Source: GCA-020352575 sp041635475
GTDB lineage: Bacteria; Actinomycetota; Acidimicrobiia; Spongiisociales; JAENVV01
Assembly (NCBI GenBank): GCA_041635475.1
Contig: JBFKVA010000029.1
Location: forward strand, 1 to 25,166
DNA length: 25,166 nucleotides
Direction: 5' to 3'
Shown: positions 1 to 8,855 of the stretch, in pieces
How positions within the stretch are numbered: the first letter of the stretch is position 1
Layout: each line of letters opens with the position of its first letter
The notes under the pieces: model-generated
The model's database searches: none
Told to the model about the DNA's origin: nothing
The model's input: only the letters and a program-made list of their open reading frames with translations
Made by a program: the position numbers and the translations under genes

Positions 1-857
1 ACCCCGGCCTGGATGGCGCCGAGGCACAGGACCATGAGGTTCGGTGGGAGGTTGTTGGTTTCGAGACCGGGGTCGCCGAGCATCGAGGGGTGGTAGGGAC
101 CGAACGTCAGCCCGATCCATATGCCGACGGCCCCGATCGCGATGAGCTGATAGGACCGGCGCGGCTTGTGCCAGCCACCGGCGCCGGCGTGGTGCACCGC
201 GGACCAGGCCACGATCATGTTGAGCCAGCCCGCCCACCCCTGCCCGAGGCCGTAGCGGGCGAGGTCGAGGAGTGCCACGATGCCGATGATCGACCACAGG
301 ACCGGCTTGTGTCCGAACCGCCGGTCGAGCCTGGCGACGAGCGGGGTCAGCGTCACGATCGGCGTGTACACGGCCAGGAACCACAGCGGCACGAGGGCGC
401 TCTTGGTGGCCAGTTCGGCGAGTGGCCGGTTGATCGTCCAGAGCAGGTTGCCCACGATCCCCCAGGTCACCACCAGGGTGATCACCGGTGTCCAGAGGCG
501 TCGGATCCGCTGCCAGACCCAGACGGCGGGAGCGTCGCCCTTGGCGAAGGCGCGGGCCCAACTGGCGTGGTTGGACGTTCCACCGACCCAGAAGAAGAGC
601 GGCATGATCTGGACGAACCACGTTGCGGTCGCCGCCCACCCGATGGCACCGACCACCGGCAGGATCGTGACTGAATCCGTTGCCCAGTCGAGGGGGACCC
701 GCGGAACCCAGATCGCAGACAGCAGGAGGTGGGCGACCACCACGATGAACAAGGCCGCGGCCTTGGTCGCATCGGCCACCCGGTCGCGGTCGGGCGGTGT
801 GAGCTGGTCGAGGCGTCGGGCAGCGCGGGCCCAACCGGTCCGGAGTCGTGTGATCAC
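1..857 (-). CDS. Acyltransferase-3 family integral membrane protein, partial (C-terminus beyond window)
   Basis: The frame is open from a GTG at 857 to the window edge, about 285 codons, so only the N-terminal part is visible. After a basic N-terminal stretch of about 30 residues, the first membrane segment carries a histidine (FIVVVAHLLL, His43). This resembles the conserved TM1 histidine of the acyltransferase-3 (OafA/NodX-like) family. A second hydrophobic segment holds MPLFFWVGG, like the family's LFFFLSG motif, and is followed by RIRRLWTP, a typical arginine-rich cytoplasmic turn. Several more membrane segments follow. Members move acyl groups onto sugars, peptidoglycan or lipids at the membrane. 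The substrate cannot be inferred here. The gene is divergent from the amidohydrolase, with 180 bases between them and no clear promoter. No Shine-Dalgarno precedes the GTG, so the start is tentative. Confidence 0.72.
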   Translation of the reverse strand, partial: MITRLRTGWARAARRLDQLTPPDRDRVADATKAAALFIVVVAHLLLSAIWVPRVPLDWATDSVTILPVVGAIGWAATATWFVQIMPLFFWVGGTSNHASWARAFAKGDAPAVWVWQRIRRLWTPVITLVVTWGIVGNLLWTINRPLAELATKSALVPLWFLAVYTPIVTLTPLVARLDRRFGHKPVLWSIIGIVALLDLARYGLGQGWAGWLNMIVAWSAVHHAGAGGWHKPRRSYQLIAIGAVGIWIGLTFGPYHPSMLGDPGLETNNLPPNLMVLCLGAIQAG

Positions 858-1037
858 GCCCGAGACTGTACGGAGTCCCCGGGGCGACTCGGTGGCATTG
901 GTGGCGCGGGGTCCCGCGGACTCCCGCGAATGGTCCGGTGTACTCGGAGCGAGCCTCGATTCGCCGGTGTAACGTCGCCCGGTGCGCCTGGAGGAAACGC
1001 TTCGTCCCTTCCGGGATCCATTCGATCCGAGGTGAAG

Positions 1038-2918
1038 ATGACCCCACACTCTCGACCGTTTGGCTCGCGCCTGATGGGTGCCGTCGCTGCCGTGCTTCTC
1101 GCGCTGGCGGCCTGTGCCCCCGCGGCGGATGTCGGCACCACGGCCTCGACCGCGGCCACCGCGCCCACCACACCCTCCCCGCAGATCACCGGTTCTACGG
1201 AGGCCGGGGATGTCGACCACGCGACGCTTGTCTTCACGGGAGGGACGGTCTTGACGATGGACCGGGTGGGCCGGGTCGCCGAAGCGGTCGCGGTGAAGGA
1301 CAACCTCATCGTGGCCGTCGGTTCCAAGGCGGAGATCGAGGCATTGATCGGCCCTCGGACGCTCGTGGTCAACCTGGCCGAGCAGATCCTGCTCCCAGGC
1401 TTCGTCGATGGGCATGCCCACTACTACACGGCCCCCGACGCGCTGGGGTTGGATCACATCGGCATCCAGGACCACATGTTGTCGGTGGGTGTGACCACGG
1501 CGGCGGAGATGACCGTCACTCCCGACCTGCTTGCAGAACTGTCCCGCCTGGATGACGAGGGCGAGATCAGGGTGCGGACGTCGCTCTACCTCGCCCACAA
1601 CACCTCCTGCGGCGAGCTCCTCGACCCGTGGATCCTCGATGTTCGCCCGACGAGGGGGTGGGGTGAGCGCCTCCGGATCGGAGGAGTGAAGGTGTTCAAC
1701 GACGGCGGCTCGTGCAACGTCCCTGCCTCGAGCTACGAGAGGCCCAACGGCGGGAGGGGAGACCTCTACATGACGGCAGGCGAGATCACCGACGTGGTCA
1801 CCCTGTACGACCAAGCGGGGTACCAAGTGGCCCTCCACGCATTGGGGGATCGAGCGATCAAGGAAGTGCTCGACGGACTGGAGGCCGTGATCGGCGACTC
1901 GGGCAATCCTCGTCGTCACCGGATCGAGCACAACACCTCACTCCCCCCCGAGATGCGGGACCGCTACGACGAGGTGGGAGCGGTCGCGATGACGTTCGGC
2001 TCGCTCAACACGTGCTTCCTGCTGGGACAGGACGATCGGTTCCGGTTCTCGATGCCGGTCGAGTACCAGGAGTGGGAGTGGCCCTGGCGGGACCTGCTCG
2101 ACCTCAACCCCGGCACCGTGTTCGCCTGGCACGGTGACTTCCCCGTCTTCGAGGACTCCACCCCGATCGGAAACCTGGCGGGGTATGTGACCCGTCGTCA
2201 GGTTCGCCCCGATGGCACGATGTGCGAACCGGAGCCGTACCATGCCAAGCACGCCATCACGGCCGGAGAGGCCCTATGGATGATGACCGCGGGCTCGGCC
2301 TTCGCCCTGGATCGCGACTCCGAGGTCGGTTCGATCGAGGTCGGCAAGCTGGCCGACCTGGTGCTGCTCTCCGAGGATCCGAGGGCGGTCTCGGCCGACG
2401 ACCTGTTCGGGCTCTCCGTCGAGCTGACCGTCCTCGACGGGGAGATCGTGCATTGCGGATCCACGAGGGCGGACCTGTGTGACGGGCCGCCTCTGATCGT
2501 GTCTTCCACCACCACGACGACCGAGCCGTCCTTCACTCCGCTGACGTTCTCCGCCTCGTCGTCGCTCACCACCAACCCGCCCGAACTGGCGGGTGACGGG
2601 GACCTCGACTCGCATTGGAGCTCTGGGAGTTCCGCTCCCCAATGGATCGAACTCGCCCTGGAGTCGGAGACGGTTGTGACCGGGCTGCGGCTCCTGGTCA
2701 GTCAGTTCCCCGAAGGGTTCACACGTCACGTGGTCCTGGGTCGCCTCGCCGGTGGCGACCTCGTCCGACTCGCCGAGCTGGCCGATGTGACCGCCGAGCG
2801 CGACCTGCTCACCGTCTCCTTCAGCGAGCCGCGGGCGATCGTGGGTGTCCGTATCGAGACGGTGGAGAGCCCGTCCTGGGTCGCGTGGTTCGAGATCGAG
2901 GTCATCGCCGAGTCCTGA
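1038..2918 (+). CDS. Lipoprotein amidohydrolase (amidohydrolase-3 / YtcJ-like) with C-terminal discoidin-like domain
   Basis: The product has 626 residues. The ATG at 1038 is preceded by GAGG five bases upstream. The N-terminus is a lipoprotein signal (LLALAACAP), followed by a Thr/Ala-rich linker, so the enzyme is probably anchored outside the cytoplasmic membrane. The catalytic part has the amidohydrolase start LPGFVDGHAHYY (metal-binding HxH at about 126-128), HALGDRAI near 267, HRIEHN near 295 and FAWHGDFPV further on, as in YtcJ-like amidohydrolase-3 proteins. It ends with the typical GSIEVGKLADLVLLSEDP. After a Ser/Thr-rich linker (STTTTTEPS), residues from about 500 to 626 look like an F5/8 type C (discoidin) beta-sandwich: DGDLDSHWSSG, then QWIELAL, then VTGLRL. 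That domain usually binds carbohydrate or surfaces. The substrate is unknown. The gene stands alone and is followed by a GC hairpin and rnpB on the other strand. Confidence 0.85.
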   Translation: MTPHSRPFGSRLMGAVAAVLLALAACAPAADVGTTASTAATAPTTPSPQITGSTEAGDVDHATLVFTGGTVLTMDRVGRVAEAVAVKDNLIVAVGSKAEIEALIGPRTLVVNLAEQILLPGFVDGHAHYYTAPDALGLDHIGIQDHMLSVGVTTAAEMTVTPDLLAELSRLDDEGEIRVRTSLYLAHNTSCGELLDPWILDVRPTRGWGERLRIGGVKVFNDGGSCNVPASSYERPNGGRGDLYMTAGEITDVVTLYDQAGYQVALHALGDRAIKEVLDGLEAVIGDSGNPRRHRIEHNTSLPPEMRDRYDEVGAVAMTFGSLNTCFLLGQDDRFRFSMPVEYQEWEWPWRDLLDLNPGTVFAWHGDFPVFEDSTPIGNLAGYVTRRQVRPDGTMCEPEPYHAKHAITAGEALWMMTAGSAFALDRDSEVGSIEVGKLADLVLLSEDPRAVSADDLFGLSVELTVLDGEIVHCGSTRADLCDGPPLIVSSTTTTTEPSFTPLTFSASSSLTTNPPELAGDGDLDSHWSSGSSAPQWIELALESETVVTGLRLLVSQFPEGFTRHVVLGRLAGGDLVRLAELADVTAERDLLTVSFSEPRAIVGVRIETVESPSWVAWFEIEVIAES

Positions 2919-2926
2919 GGGCGACC

Positions 2927-2946
2927 GGGGGCCCCACGGGGCCCCC
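2927..2946. terminator. GC-rich perfect hairpin between convergent amidohydrolase gene and rnpB
   Basis: A 9-base arm GGGGGCCCC (2927-2935) and its exact complement GGGGCCCCC (2938-2946) are separated by two bases. It starts nine bases after the amidohydrolase stop and lies just past the rnpB 3' end on the opposite strand, where a bidirectional terminator would sit. There is no T-run on either side, so it is a terminator-like hairpin and not a canonical intrinsic terminator. Confidence 0.5.
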
Positions 2947-2953
2947 AGGCGCG

Positions 2954-3322
<369 letters not shown>

Positions 3323-3326
3323 GTGA

Positions 3327-3354
3327 AGTCTACGACTGCCGCGTGGCTCGACGA
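3327..3354 (-). promoter_or_regulatory. Putative rnpB promoter overlapping the stop codon of the upstream gene
   Basis: On the minus strand TAGACT (3332-3327) is a reasonable -10 box. A TCGTCG at 3354-3349 is a weak -35 match at 16-base spacing. Transcription would then start near 3320-3321, the 5' end expected from the P1 helix. The first three bases of the -10 are the TAG stop codon of the 121-residue membrane protein gene. The call rests on position and a moderate match only. Confidence 0.4.
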
Positions 3355-3695
3355 TGGGCGATCGCGCCGCCGACCGCGCCGAGGACGAGTCCCATGACCA
3401 CGAAGAGGCCGATGGTGCCGGTGGTGGCGGGCGAACCGTCCAGGACCGACAGCATCGTGATGGCGCCCGTGAAGAGCACCCCGGCGGCTGCAGCGTTGAA
3501 AACTGCCGCTCGGGAGAGGCGCCCGGCGACGTAGCCGGCCCCCAACGCCCCGACGAACGCCCCGACGGTGATCGGCCCGGTGGGGTCATCCGTTCCCAGG
3601 GCGAGCCCGATGGCCCATGCCGCCACGGCGACGAGGGCCGCCACCAGGAACCCGGAGGCGATACCCGTCACCACACCGAGGAGATTGAGGCGCAT
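3330..3695 (-). CDS. Small four-helix membrane protein (TIGR04086-like), function unknown
   Basis: The product has 121 residues and is mostly hydrophobic, with about four membrane segments (around 5-30, 42-60, 66-85 and 94-115) and a short basic tail HRRATRQS. The second and third segments have small-residue packing patterns (GAFVGALGAGYVAGRLS). The overall look is that of the TIGR04086/YrzE-like small membrane proteins, but that assignment is only a resemblance. I chose the ATG at 3695 because it directly begins the first hydrophobic segment and lies 11 bases beyond the stop of the ACR3 gene upstream on the same strand. The two are probably co-transcribed. The 3' end carries what looks like the rnpB promoter. 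Confidence 0.7.
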   Translation of the reverse strand: MRLNLLGVVTGIASGFLVAALVAVAAWAIGLALGTDDPTGPITVGAFVGALGAGYVAGRLSRAAVFNAAAAGVLFTGAITMLSVLDGSPATTGTIGLFVVMGLVLGAVGGAIAHRRATRQS

Positions 3696-3706
3696 GGTGG
3701 GGGAGG

Positions 3707-4774
3707 CTACGCCTCCGTCCGGTAGAAGCGTCCGCGTGCCCAGAGGGCGACGTAGACGAGTCCGACGAGAACGGGCACCTCGATGAGCGGTCCGACCACC
3801 CCGGCGAGCGCTTCGCCCGAGGTGACACCGAACACCCCGATGGCGACGGCGATGGCCAGTTCGAAGTTGTTGCTGGCGGCGGTGAACGCCACGCTGGTGT
3901 TCTTCTCGTAGGACAGTCGGAGCCGGAGCCCCAAGGCAAAGGAGGCGGCCCACATCAGTCCGAAGTACACGAGTAGCGGGAGTGCGATGCGGGCCACGTC
4001 GAGCGGCTGGGCGGTGATGGTCTCGCCCTGGAGGGCGAAGAGAACGACGATCGTGAACAGCAGCCCGTACAGGGCCCACGGAGCGAGCGCGGGCAGGAAC
4101 CTCGTTTCGTACCATTCGAAGCCCCGGGTGCGCTCTCCCCATCGCCGAGTGAGGTAGCCGCCAGCCAGGGGGATGCCCAGGAAGACCAGCACGATCTTGG
4201 CGATCTCGCCCATCGACACGTCGAGGGCGGCGGTGTCGAGTCCCAGCCAGGCTGGGAGCAGTTCCAGGTAGAAGTAGCCGAGGACGGAGTACGCCACGAT
4301 CTGGAATACCGAGTTGAGGGCGACCAACACCGCGGCGGCTTCCCGGTCACCGCACGCGAGATCGTTCCAGATCAACACCATGGCGATGCAGCGGGCCAGC
4401 CCGATGATGATCAGGCCGGTCCGATACTCGGGGAGGTCGGGCAGGAACAGCCAGGCGAGGGAGAACATCAGCGCCGGCCCGACCACCCAATTCAGCACCA
4501 ACGAGGCGACCATGAGTGTTCGGTCGGTGGCGATCTCACCGATCTTCGAGTACCGGACCTTGGCGAGGACCGGGTACATCATGGCCAGCAACCCGACGGC
4601 GATCGGCAGGGACACCGAGCCGATCTTGACCGCGTCCAGCCAGTCGTTGAGACCGGGCATCACCCGGCCCAGGCCCAGCCCGGCGGCCATGGCGGTGAGG
4701 ATCCACACCGGTAGGAACCGATCGACGAGTGACAAACGGGCAAGGGCTGGCCCCGCGGTGGGCGGCTCTGCCAT
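3707..4774 (-). CDS. acr3: ACR3-family arsenite efflux transporter
   Basis: This 355-residue protein with ten predicted membrane segments would export As(III), driven by the membrane potential or proton gradient. The diagnostic ACR3 motif GLARCIAMVLIWNDLACGD carries Cys129, and NNFELAIAVAIGVFG carries Glu305. Both residues have the same numbers as the functional cysteine and glutamate of the Alkaliphilus metalliredigens ACR3. The ATG at 4774 gives the usual length, and the N-terminal LSLVDRFLPVWI resembles other family members. No convincing Shine-Dalgarno is visible, since AAGG is only two bases away. A GTG one codon upstream is possible. There is no arsR or arsC beside it, which is unusual for an arsenic resistance gene. 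It shares a 244-base divergent intergenic region with katG and probably runs into the small membrane protein gene. Confidence 0.92.
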   Translation of the reverse strand: MAEPPTAGPALARLSLVDRFLPVWILTAMAAGLGLGRVMPGLNDWLDAVKIGSVSLPIAVGLLAMMYPVLAKVRYSKIGEIATDRTLMVASLVLNWVVGPALMFSLAWLFLPDLPEYRTGLIIIGLARCIAMVLIWNDLACGDREAAAVLVALNSVFQIVAYSVLGYFYLELLPAWLGLDTAALDVSMGEIAKIVLVFLGIPLAGGYLTRRWGERTRGFEWYETRFLPALAPWALYGLLFTIVVLFALQGETITAQPLDVARIALPLLVYFGLMWAASFALGLRLRLSYEKNTSVAFTAASNNFELAIAVAIGVFGVTSGEALAGVVGPLIEVPVLVGLVYVALWARGRFYRTEA

Positions 4775-5018
4775 CACCTTGGGGTTCCGAACGGAGGGTG
4801 CTCCGCCAGCACCGGGACAGGTTCGAGGAGGAAGGCGGGCACGGCCGGATGGTAATCCCGCCGGCGGTCCAAGGGCCGGGCCCCCGGACGCCGCAGGCCC
4901 GGTGCAGGCCGACCAGCGGGGTGAACGGCCGGACCGGAAACTCCCCAGGATCGGTAGTGTCGGTGCCCTCGTCGGGACGTAGGGAACGACGATCACCATG
5001 ACCCCATGAGGAGGACCA

Positions 5019-7205
5019 ATGTCGGATTCCGCGAGCCTGTGCCCGTTCTCCGGTGCGCACACGAGGATCGGGACCACGCCCCTTGAGAAGTGGTGGCCGA
5101 ACCAGCTGAACCTGAAGATCCTCCATCAGCATTCACCGCAAGCGAACCCGATGGGAGAGGAGTTCGACTACGCCGCCGAGTTCGCCTCCCTCGATCTCGA
5201 TGAGGTGCGTGCCGACATCGAGCAGGTGATGACGACCTCCCAGGACTGGTGGCCCGCCGACTACGGACACTACGGTCCGCTGTTCATTCGCATGGCTTGG
5301 CACGCGGCAGGCACCTATCGTGTCCACGATGGTCGGGGCGGGGGAGGGTCCGGGGCACAACGGTTCGCTCCGACCAACAGCTGGCCCGACAACGCCAACC
5401 TCGACAAGGCCCGCAGGCTGCTGTGGCCGGTGAAGGCCAAGTACGGAAGGAAGCTCTCATGGGGTGACCTCCTCATCTTCGCCGGGAACTGCGCCCTCGA
5501 GTCCATGGGGTTGAAGACGTTCGGCTTCGGCGGCGGGCGCGTCGACGTGTGGGAACCGGACGACGTCACCTACTGGGGTCCCGAAGACGAGTGGCTCGGC
5601 GACGAGCGGTACAGCGGCGAGCGCGACCTCGAGCGCCCACTGGGCGCCGTGCAGATGGGCCTCATCTACGTCAACCCGGAGGGACCCAATGGCAAGCCGA
5701 GCGCGCTGGCCGCAGCCAAGGACATTCGTGAGACATTCGCTCGGATGGCCATGAACGATGAAGAGACGGTTGCCCTCATCGCCGGGGGCCACACCTTCGG
5801 CAAGACCCACGGTGCGGTCGACGCTCAGTACATCGGCCGCGAGCCGGAAGGTGCTCCGATCGAGAACCAGGGGTTCGGTTGGAGCAACAGCCATGGCAGT
5901 GGGAAGGCCGCCGATGCCTACACGAGTGGCCTCGAGGGTGCGTGGACGTCCGAGCCGACCCGGTGGGACAACGGGTTCTTCGACATCCTCTTCGGCTACG
6001 ACTGGGACCTCACCAAGAGCCCGGCCGGGGCCTGGCAGTGGATCCCGACCGACCCCGCGGCCGCCGACCTGGTCCCCGACGCTCACGATCCCCACCGGCG
6101 GCACACGCCGGTCATGCTCACCACCGACCTGGCCCTGCGGATGGACCCGATCTACGGGCCGATCGCTCGTCGCTTCCACGAGAACCCCGACGAGTTCGCC
6201 GACGCGTTCGCACGAGCCTGGTTCAAGCTGACCCATCGCGACATGGGTCCCCGCCCCCGGTACCTGGGGTCCGAAGTCCCGGACGAACGGCTCATCTGGC
6301 AGGACCCGGTCCCCGAGGCCGACCACGAACTGATCGACGAGGCAGACATCGCCGCGCTCAAGGACGAGGTGCTGTCATCCGGGCTGACGGTGTCACGGCT
6401 CGTCTCCACGGCCTGGGCTTCGGCGGCGACGTTCCGCGGTACGGACAAGCGCGGCGGCGCCAATGGGGCTCGGATCCGCTTCGCCCAGAAGGACTGGGAA
6501 GTGAACGATCCCGGTGCCCTCGCCGAAGCCTTGACGGTCCTCGAAGAGGTGAAGGCCGCGTTCAACGGCTCCCAAGCCGGCGACAAGAAGGTGTCGCTGG
6601 CCGACCTGATCGTGCTGGGAGGGTGTGCCGCTGTCGAGAAGGCAGCGAAGGACGCCGGTTTCCCCGTCGAAGTTCCGTTCACCCCGGGACGCACGGACGC
6701 CCTGTTGGAGGAGACCGATGTCGACTCCTTCGCGGTGCTCGAACCGTTGGCCGATGGGTTCCGCAACTACAAAGCGGCCGCCGTCGACCGCCCGGATGCC
6801 GAGGCGCTCGTCGACCGAGCCTGCCTGCTCACACTGTCCGCCCCCGAGATGACGGCCCTCGTCGGAGGCATGCGGATGCTGGGAGCCAACCACGGTGGCT
6901 CGACGCTCGGCGTCTTCACCGACCGGACCGGGGCTCTCACGAACGACTTCTTCGTCAACCTCCTCGACATCGCCACCGAGTGGACCGAGGCGGCCGATGA
7001 GCCCGGCGTCTACGAGGGGCGAGACCGTGCCTCGGGGGAACTGCGGTGGACGGCAACCGGAGCCGATTTGATCTTCGGATCGAACTCGCAGCTCCGAGCC
7101 GTCGCCGAGGTGTACGCCGAGGCCGGTGGAGGCGAGAAACTCGTCAACGACTTCGTCGCCGCATGGCACAAAGTCATGGAACTGGACCGCTTCGACCTCC
7201 GATAG
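5019..7205 (+). CDS. katG: Catalase-peroxidase (bifunctional haem enzyme)
   Basis: The product has 728 residues, the normal KatG length, with the two-domain architecture. It breaks down hydrogen peroxide by catalase and peroxidase reactions in the cytoplasm. The distal haem pocket RMAWHAAGTYR supplies Arg91, Trp94 and His95. Tyr217 (LIYVNPEGP) and Met243 (ARMAMNDE) complete the Met-Tyr-Trp adduct needed for catalase activity. The proximal haem ligand is His258 in GGHTFGKTHG. The C-terminal domain (about 430-728) is the degenerate haem-free copy and ends in FVAAWHKVMELDRFDLR. The start ATG has GAGGAGG four bases upstream. The 244-base divergent region towards acr3 holds no repeat or operator that I could recognise. 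The gene is monocistronic and converges on the gene ending at 7246. Confidence 0.98.
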   Translation: MSDSASLCPFSGAHTRIGTTPLEKWWPNQLNLKILHQHSPQANPMGEEFDYAAEFASLDLDEVRADIEQVMTTSQDWWPADYGHYGPLFIRMAWHAAGTYRVHDGRGGGGSGAQRFAPTNSWPDNANLDKARRLLWPVKAKYGRKLSWGDLLIFAGNCALESMGLKTFGFGGGRVDVWEPDDVTYWGPEDEWLGDERYSGERDLERPLGAVQMGLIYVNPEGPNGKPSALAAAKDIRETFARMAMNDEETVALIAGGHTFGKTHGAVDAQYIGREPEGAPIENQGFGWSNSHGSGKAADAYTSGLEGAWTSEPTRWDNGFFDILFGYDWDLTKSPAGAWQWIPTDPAAADLVPDAHDPHRRHTPVMLTTDLALRMDPIYGPIARRFHENPDEFADAFARAWFKLTHRDMGPRPRYLGSEVPDERLIWQDPVPEADHELIDEADIAALKDEVLSSGLTVSRLVSTAWASAATFRGTDKRGGANGARIRFAQKDWEVNDPGALAEALTVLEEVKAAFNGSQAGDKKVSLADLIVLGGCAAVEKAAKDAGFPVEVPFTPGRTDALLEETDVDSFAVLEPLADGFRNYKAAAVDRPDAEALVDRACLLTLSAPEMTALVGGMRMLGANHGGSTLGVFTDRTGALTNDFFVNLLDIATEWTEAADEPGVYEGRDRASGELRWTATGADLIFGSNSQLRAVAEVYAEAGGGEKLVNDFVAAWHKVMELDRFDLR

Positions 7206-7219
7206 GGGGCTGGTCGAAG

Positions 7220-7254
7220 CTGGCGTGTGGTCCACCGAACCCCCTTCACGCCAG
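7220..7254. terminator. Inverted repeat between convergent katG and cyclotransferase-like genes
   Basis: CTGGCGTG (7220-7227) is perfectly complemented by CACGCCAG (7247-7254) around a 19-base loop. It covers nearly all of the space after katG and overlaps the last codons of the convergent gene. It could terminate either transcript, but there is no T-run and part of the repeat is coding. Confidence 0.35.
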
Positions 7255-7710
7255 GAGGTCCTCCTCGAGGTAGTCCTCCAGGTTGAGGACCCAGCCGGTC
7301 GGCAGCTGCCAATGGTGGCCGCCGTTCACCATGTGCTGGATGTAGTCGAGGGCCGGGGACCCCTCGGCTCCGCCGTCCACCACATGCGTGACGACCTGGT
7401 ATCGCCGACCTTCCCGGTCGACGGCCGAGAAGCTGTTCGTCTGCACCCGCCCGTTCAACGCCTCTTCGGCGTCGATGGCCGCCAGGTCCGAGGCGGAGAT
7501 GAGGAACACGGCGCCCCACACGGTGTTGCCCTCCTGGGCGATGACCGTCGGGATGGCCCCGTTCCATCGCCCGTGGGCGGCGCGGAAGAGGAGCTTCGTC
7601 TCCGGGAGGTGGGCGGTGAGGTGGAAGGAGGCGCTCGGCGCCACCCGCGTCATGACCTCCGGGGACAGGAGCGAGGAGTACGCGAAGTAGTACAGGTCGT
7701 CGGCGGCCAT
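7246..7710 (-). CDS. Gamma-glutamylcyclotransferase-like (GGCT/AIG2 fold) protein
   Basis: The 154-residue product begins with LYYFAYSSLLSPEVM, the nucleotide-loop-like motif that opens the GGCT/AIG2 family (usual form YFAYGSNL). It then has VWGAVFLISASDLAAIDAEEAL, where Asp80 and Glu83 match the family's D-x-x-E segment that supplies the catalytic glutamate. Family members release 5-oxoproline from gamma-glutamyl peptides or amines. The Gly-to-Ser and Asn-to-Leu changes in the first motif and the Ala after Glu83 (usually Gly) make the exact substrate uncertain. The C-terminal IQHMVNGGHHWQLP resembles the helix that closes the pocket in these small proteins. It is a single gene, convergent with katG and divergent from trpD. 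Confidence 0.8.
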   Translation of the reverse strand: MAADDLYYFAYSSLLSPEVMTRVAPSASFHLTAHLPETKLLFRAAHGRWNGAIPTVIAQEGNTVWGAVFLISASDLAAIDAEEALNGRVQTNSFSAVDREGRRYQVVTHVVDGGAEGSPALDYIQHMVNGGHHWQLPTGWVLNLEDYLEEDLLA

Positions 7711-7835
7711 GGTGATGTCGGTTCGTCGGGGAGGACAAGTCTATTCGGACGGAAGGGGCCCGAGGTGGCCCGAGCACGCCCTGACTGGCCCGGGAAGCAC
7801 CTACCATCGTCGTCGAATCACTTCGGGAGTACGCA

Positions 7836-8855
7836 GTGGACTGGGCCAAGACCCTCGGCAAACTTGCTTCGGGAACCGACATCTCGCGCAGCGAGGCCCG
7901 CGCCGCGATGCAGGTCGTCATGGCCGGTGAGGCCGCGCCCGCCCAAACCGCGGCCCTCATCGTCGCCCTGCGGATGAAGGGTGAGACCGTCGACGAGCTG
8001 ACCGGGCTCGTCGAGGCGATGCGGGAAGCCTCGGTGAAATGTGAGGTCGCCGCCCCCGTCGTCGACGTCGTGGGCACCGGTGGTGACCGGTCCGGGACGT
8101 TCAACATCTCCACGACGAGCGCGTTCGTGGTGGCAGCCGCCGGTGGGCGGGTGGCCAAGCACGGGAACCGGTCGGCGTCATCGAAGTCGGGAGCGGCTGA
8201 CGTCCTGGAGGCACTCGGGTACCCACTCGATCTGAGTCCGGGCGCCACCGCCGGGCTCATCGACGAGACCGGGTTCGGCTTCCTGTTCGCCCCCGCCTAC
8301 CACCCGTCGATGCGCCACGCCGGCCCGGTTCGAACGGACCTGGGTATCCCGACCGTCTTCAACTTCCTGGGTCCCCTCACCAACCCGGCCGGGGCCACGA
8401 ACCTGGCGATCGGCGTGTCGGACCCGGCCATGGCCGAAAAGATGATCCATGTCCTGCGGGCGCTCGGTGCCGCCAACGCGTTCGTGTACTACGGCGAAGA
8501 CGGACTCGACGAACTGTCGATCGCGGCCCCGTCGTTCATCTATCGGCTGCGTGAGGGAGAGATCACGGTGGCCGAGTTCACACCCGAGGACTTCGGAGTG
8601 GACAGGGGATCCATCGACCAGGTGCGGGGTGGTGACGCCGAGGAGAACGCCACGATCCTCAGGTCGGTGCTCGAGGGTGAGCGCGGTCCACGACGCGACA
8701 TCGTCCTCATCAACGCGTCTGCTCCCCTCGTGGTGGCCGGCCTGGCGGTCGGTTTCGTCGACGGGGTGAGGGTGGCCCGGGAGACGATCGACTCGGGGGC
8801 GGCGGCGGCCACCCTCGACAGGGTGCTCGCCCGCGCCGGGGAGCTGGCCGGTTGA
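7836..8855 (+). CDS. trpD: Anthranilate phosphoribosyltransferase
   Basis: This 339-residue enzyme joins anthranilate to phosphoribosyl pyrophosphate in tryptophan synthesis. All signature segments are present: GTGGD at 80-84 (PRPP binding), NIST at 90-93, KHGNRSASSKSG at 108-119 (substrate loop), and PAYHPSMRHAGPVR followed by NFLGPLTNPA. The GTG start at 7836 has GGGAG six bases upstream. Weak promoter-like elements (CTGACT at 7781, TACCAT at 7802) lie ahead of it. No other trp gene is nearby. Its stop overlaps the start of the Fur-type regulator (TTGA at 8852-8855), so the two are translationally coupled, an unexpected pairing. Confidence 0.96.
   Translation: MDWAKTLGKLASGTDISRSEARAAMQVVMAGEAAPAQTAALIVALRMKGETVDELTGLVEAMREASVKCEVAAPVVDVVGTGGDRSGTFNISTTSAFVVAAAGGRVAKHGNRSASSKSGAADVLEALGYPLDLSPGATAGLIDETGFGFLFAPAYHPSMRHAGPVRTDLGIPTVFNFLGPLTNPAGATNLAIGVSDPAMAEKMIHVLRALGAANAFVYYGEDGLDELSIAAPSFIYRLREGEITVAEFTPEDFGVDRGSIDQVRGGDAEENATILRSVLEGERGPRRDIVLINASAPLVVAGLAVGFVDGVRVARETIDSGAAAATLDRVLARAGELAG

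Noticed and set aside
90..674. Plus-strand open frame at the left edge
   Set aside because: It is antisense to the acyltransferase-3 gene, whose membrane segments and motifs are clear.
729..1037. Upstream extension of the amidohydrolase frame
   Set aside because: The lipoprotein signal begins at the ATG at 1038 with a ribosome binding site. The extension lies partly over the divergent acyltransferase gene.
2927..2946. Canonical Rho-independent terminator
   Set aside because: The stem is perfect but no T-run follows on either strand, so it is kept only as a terminator-like hairpin.
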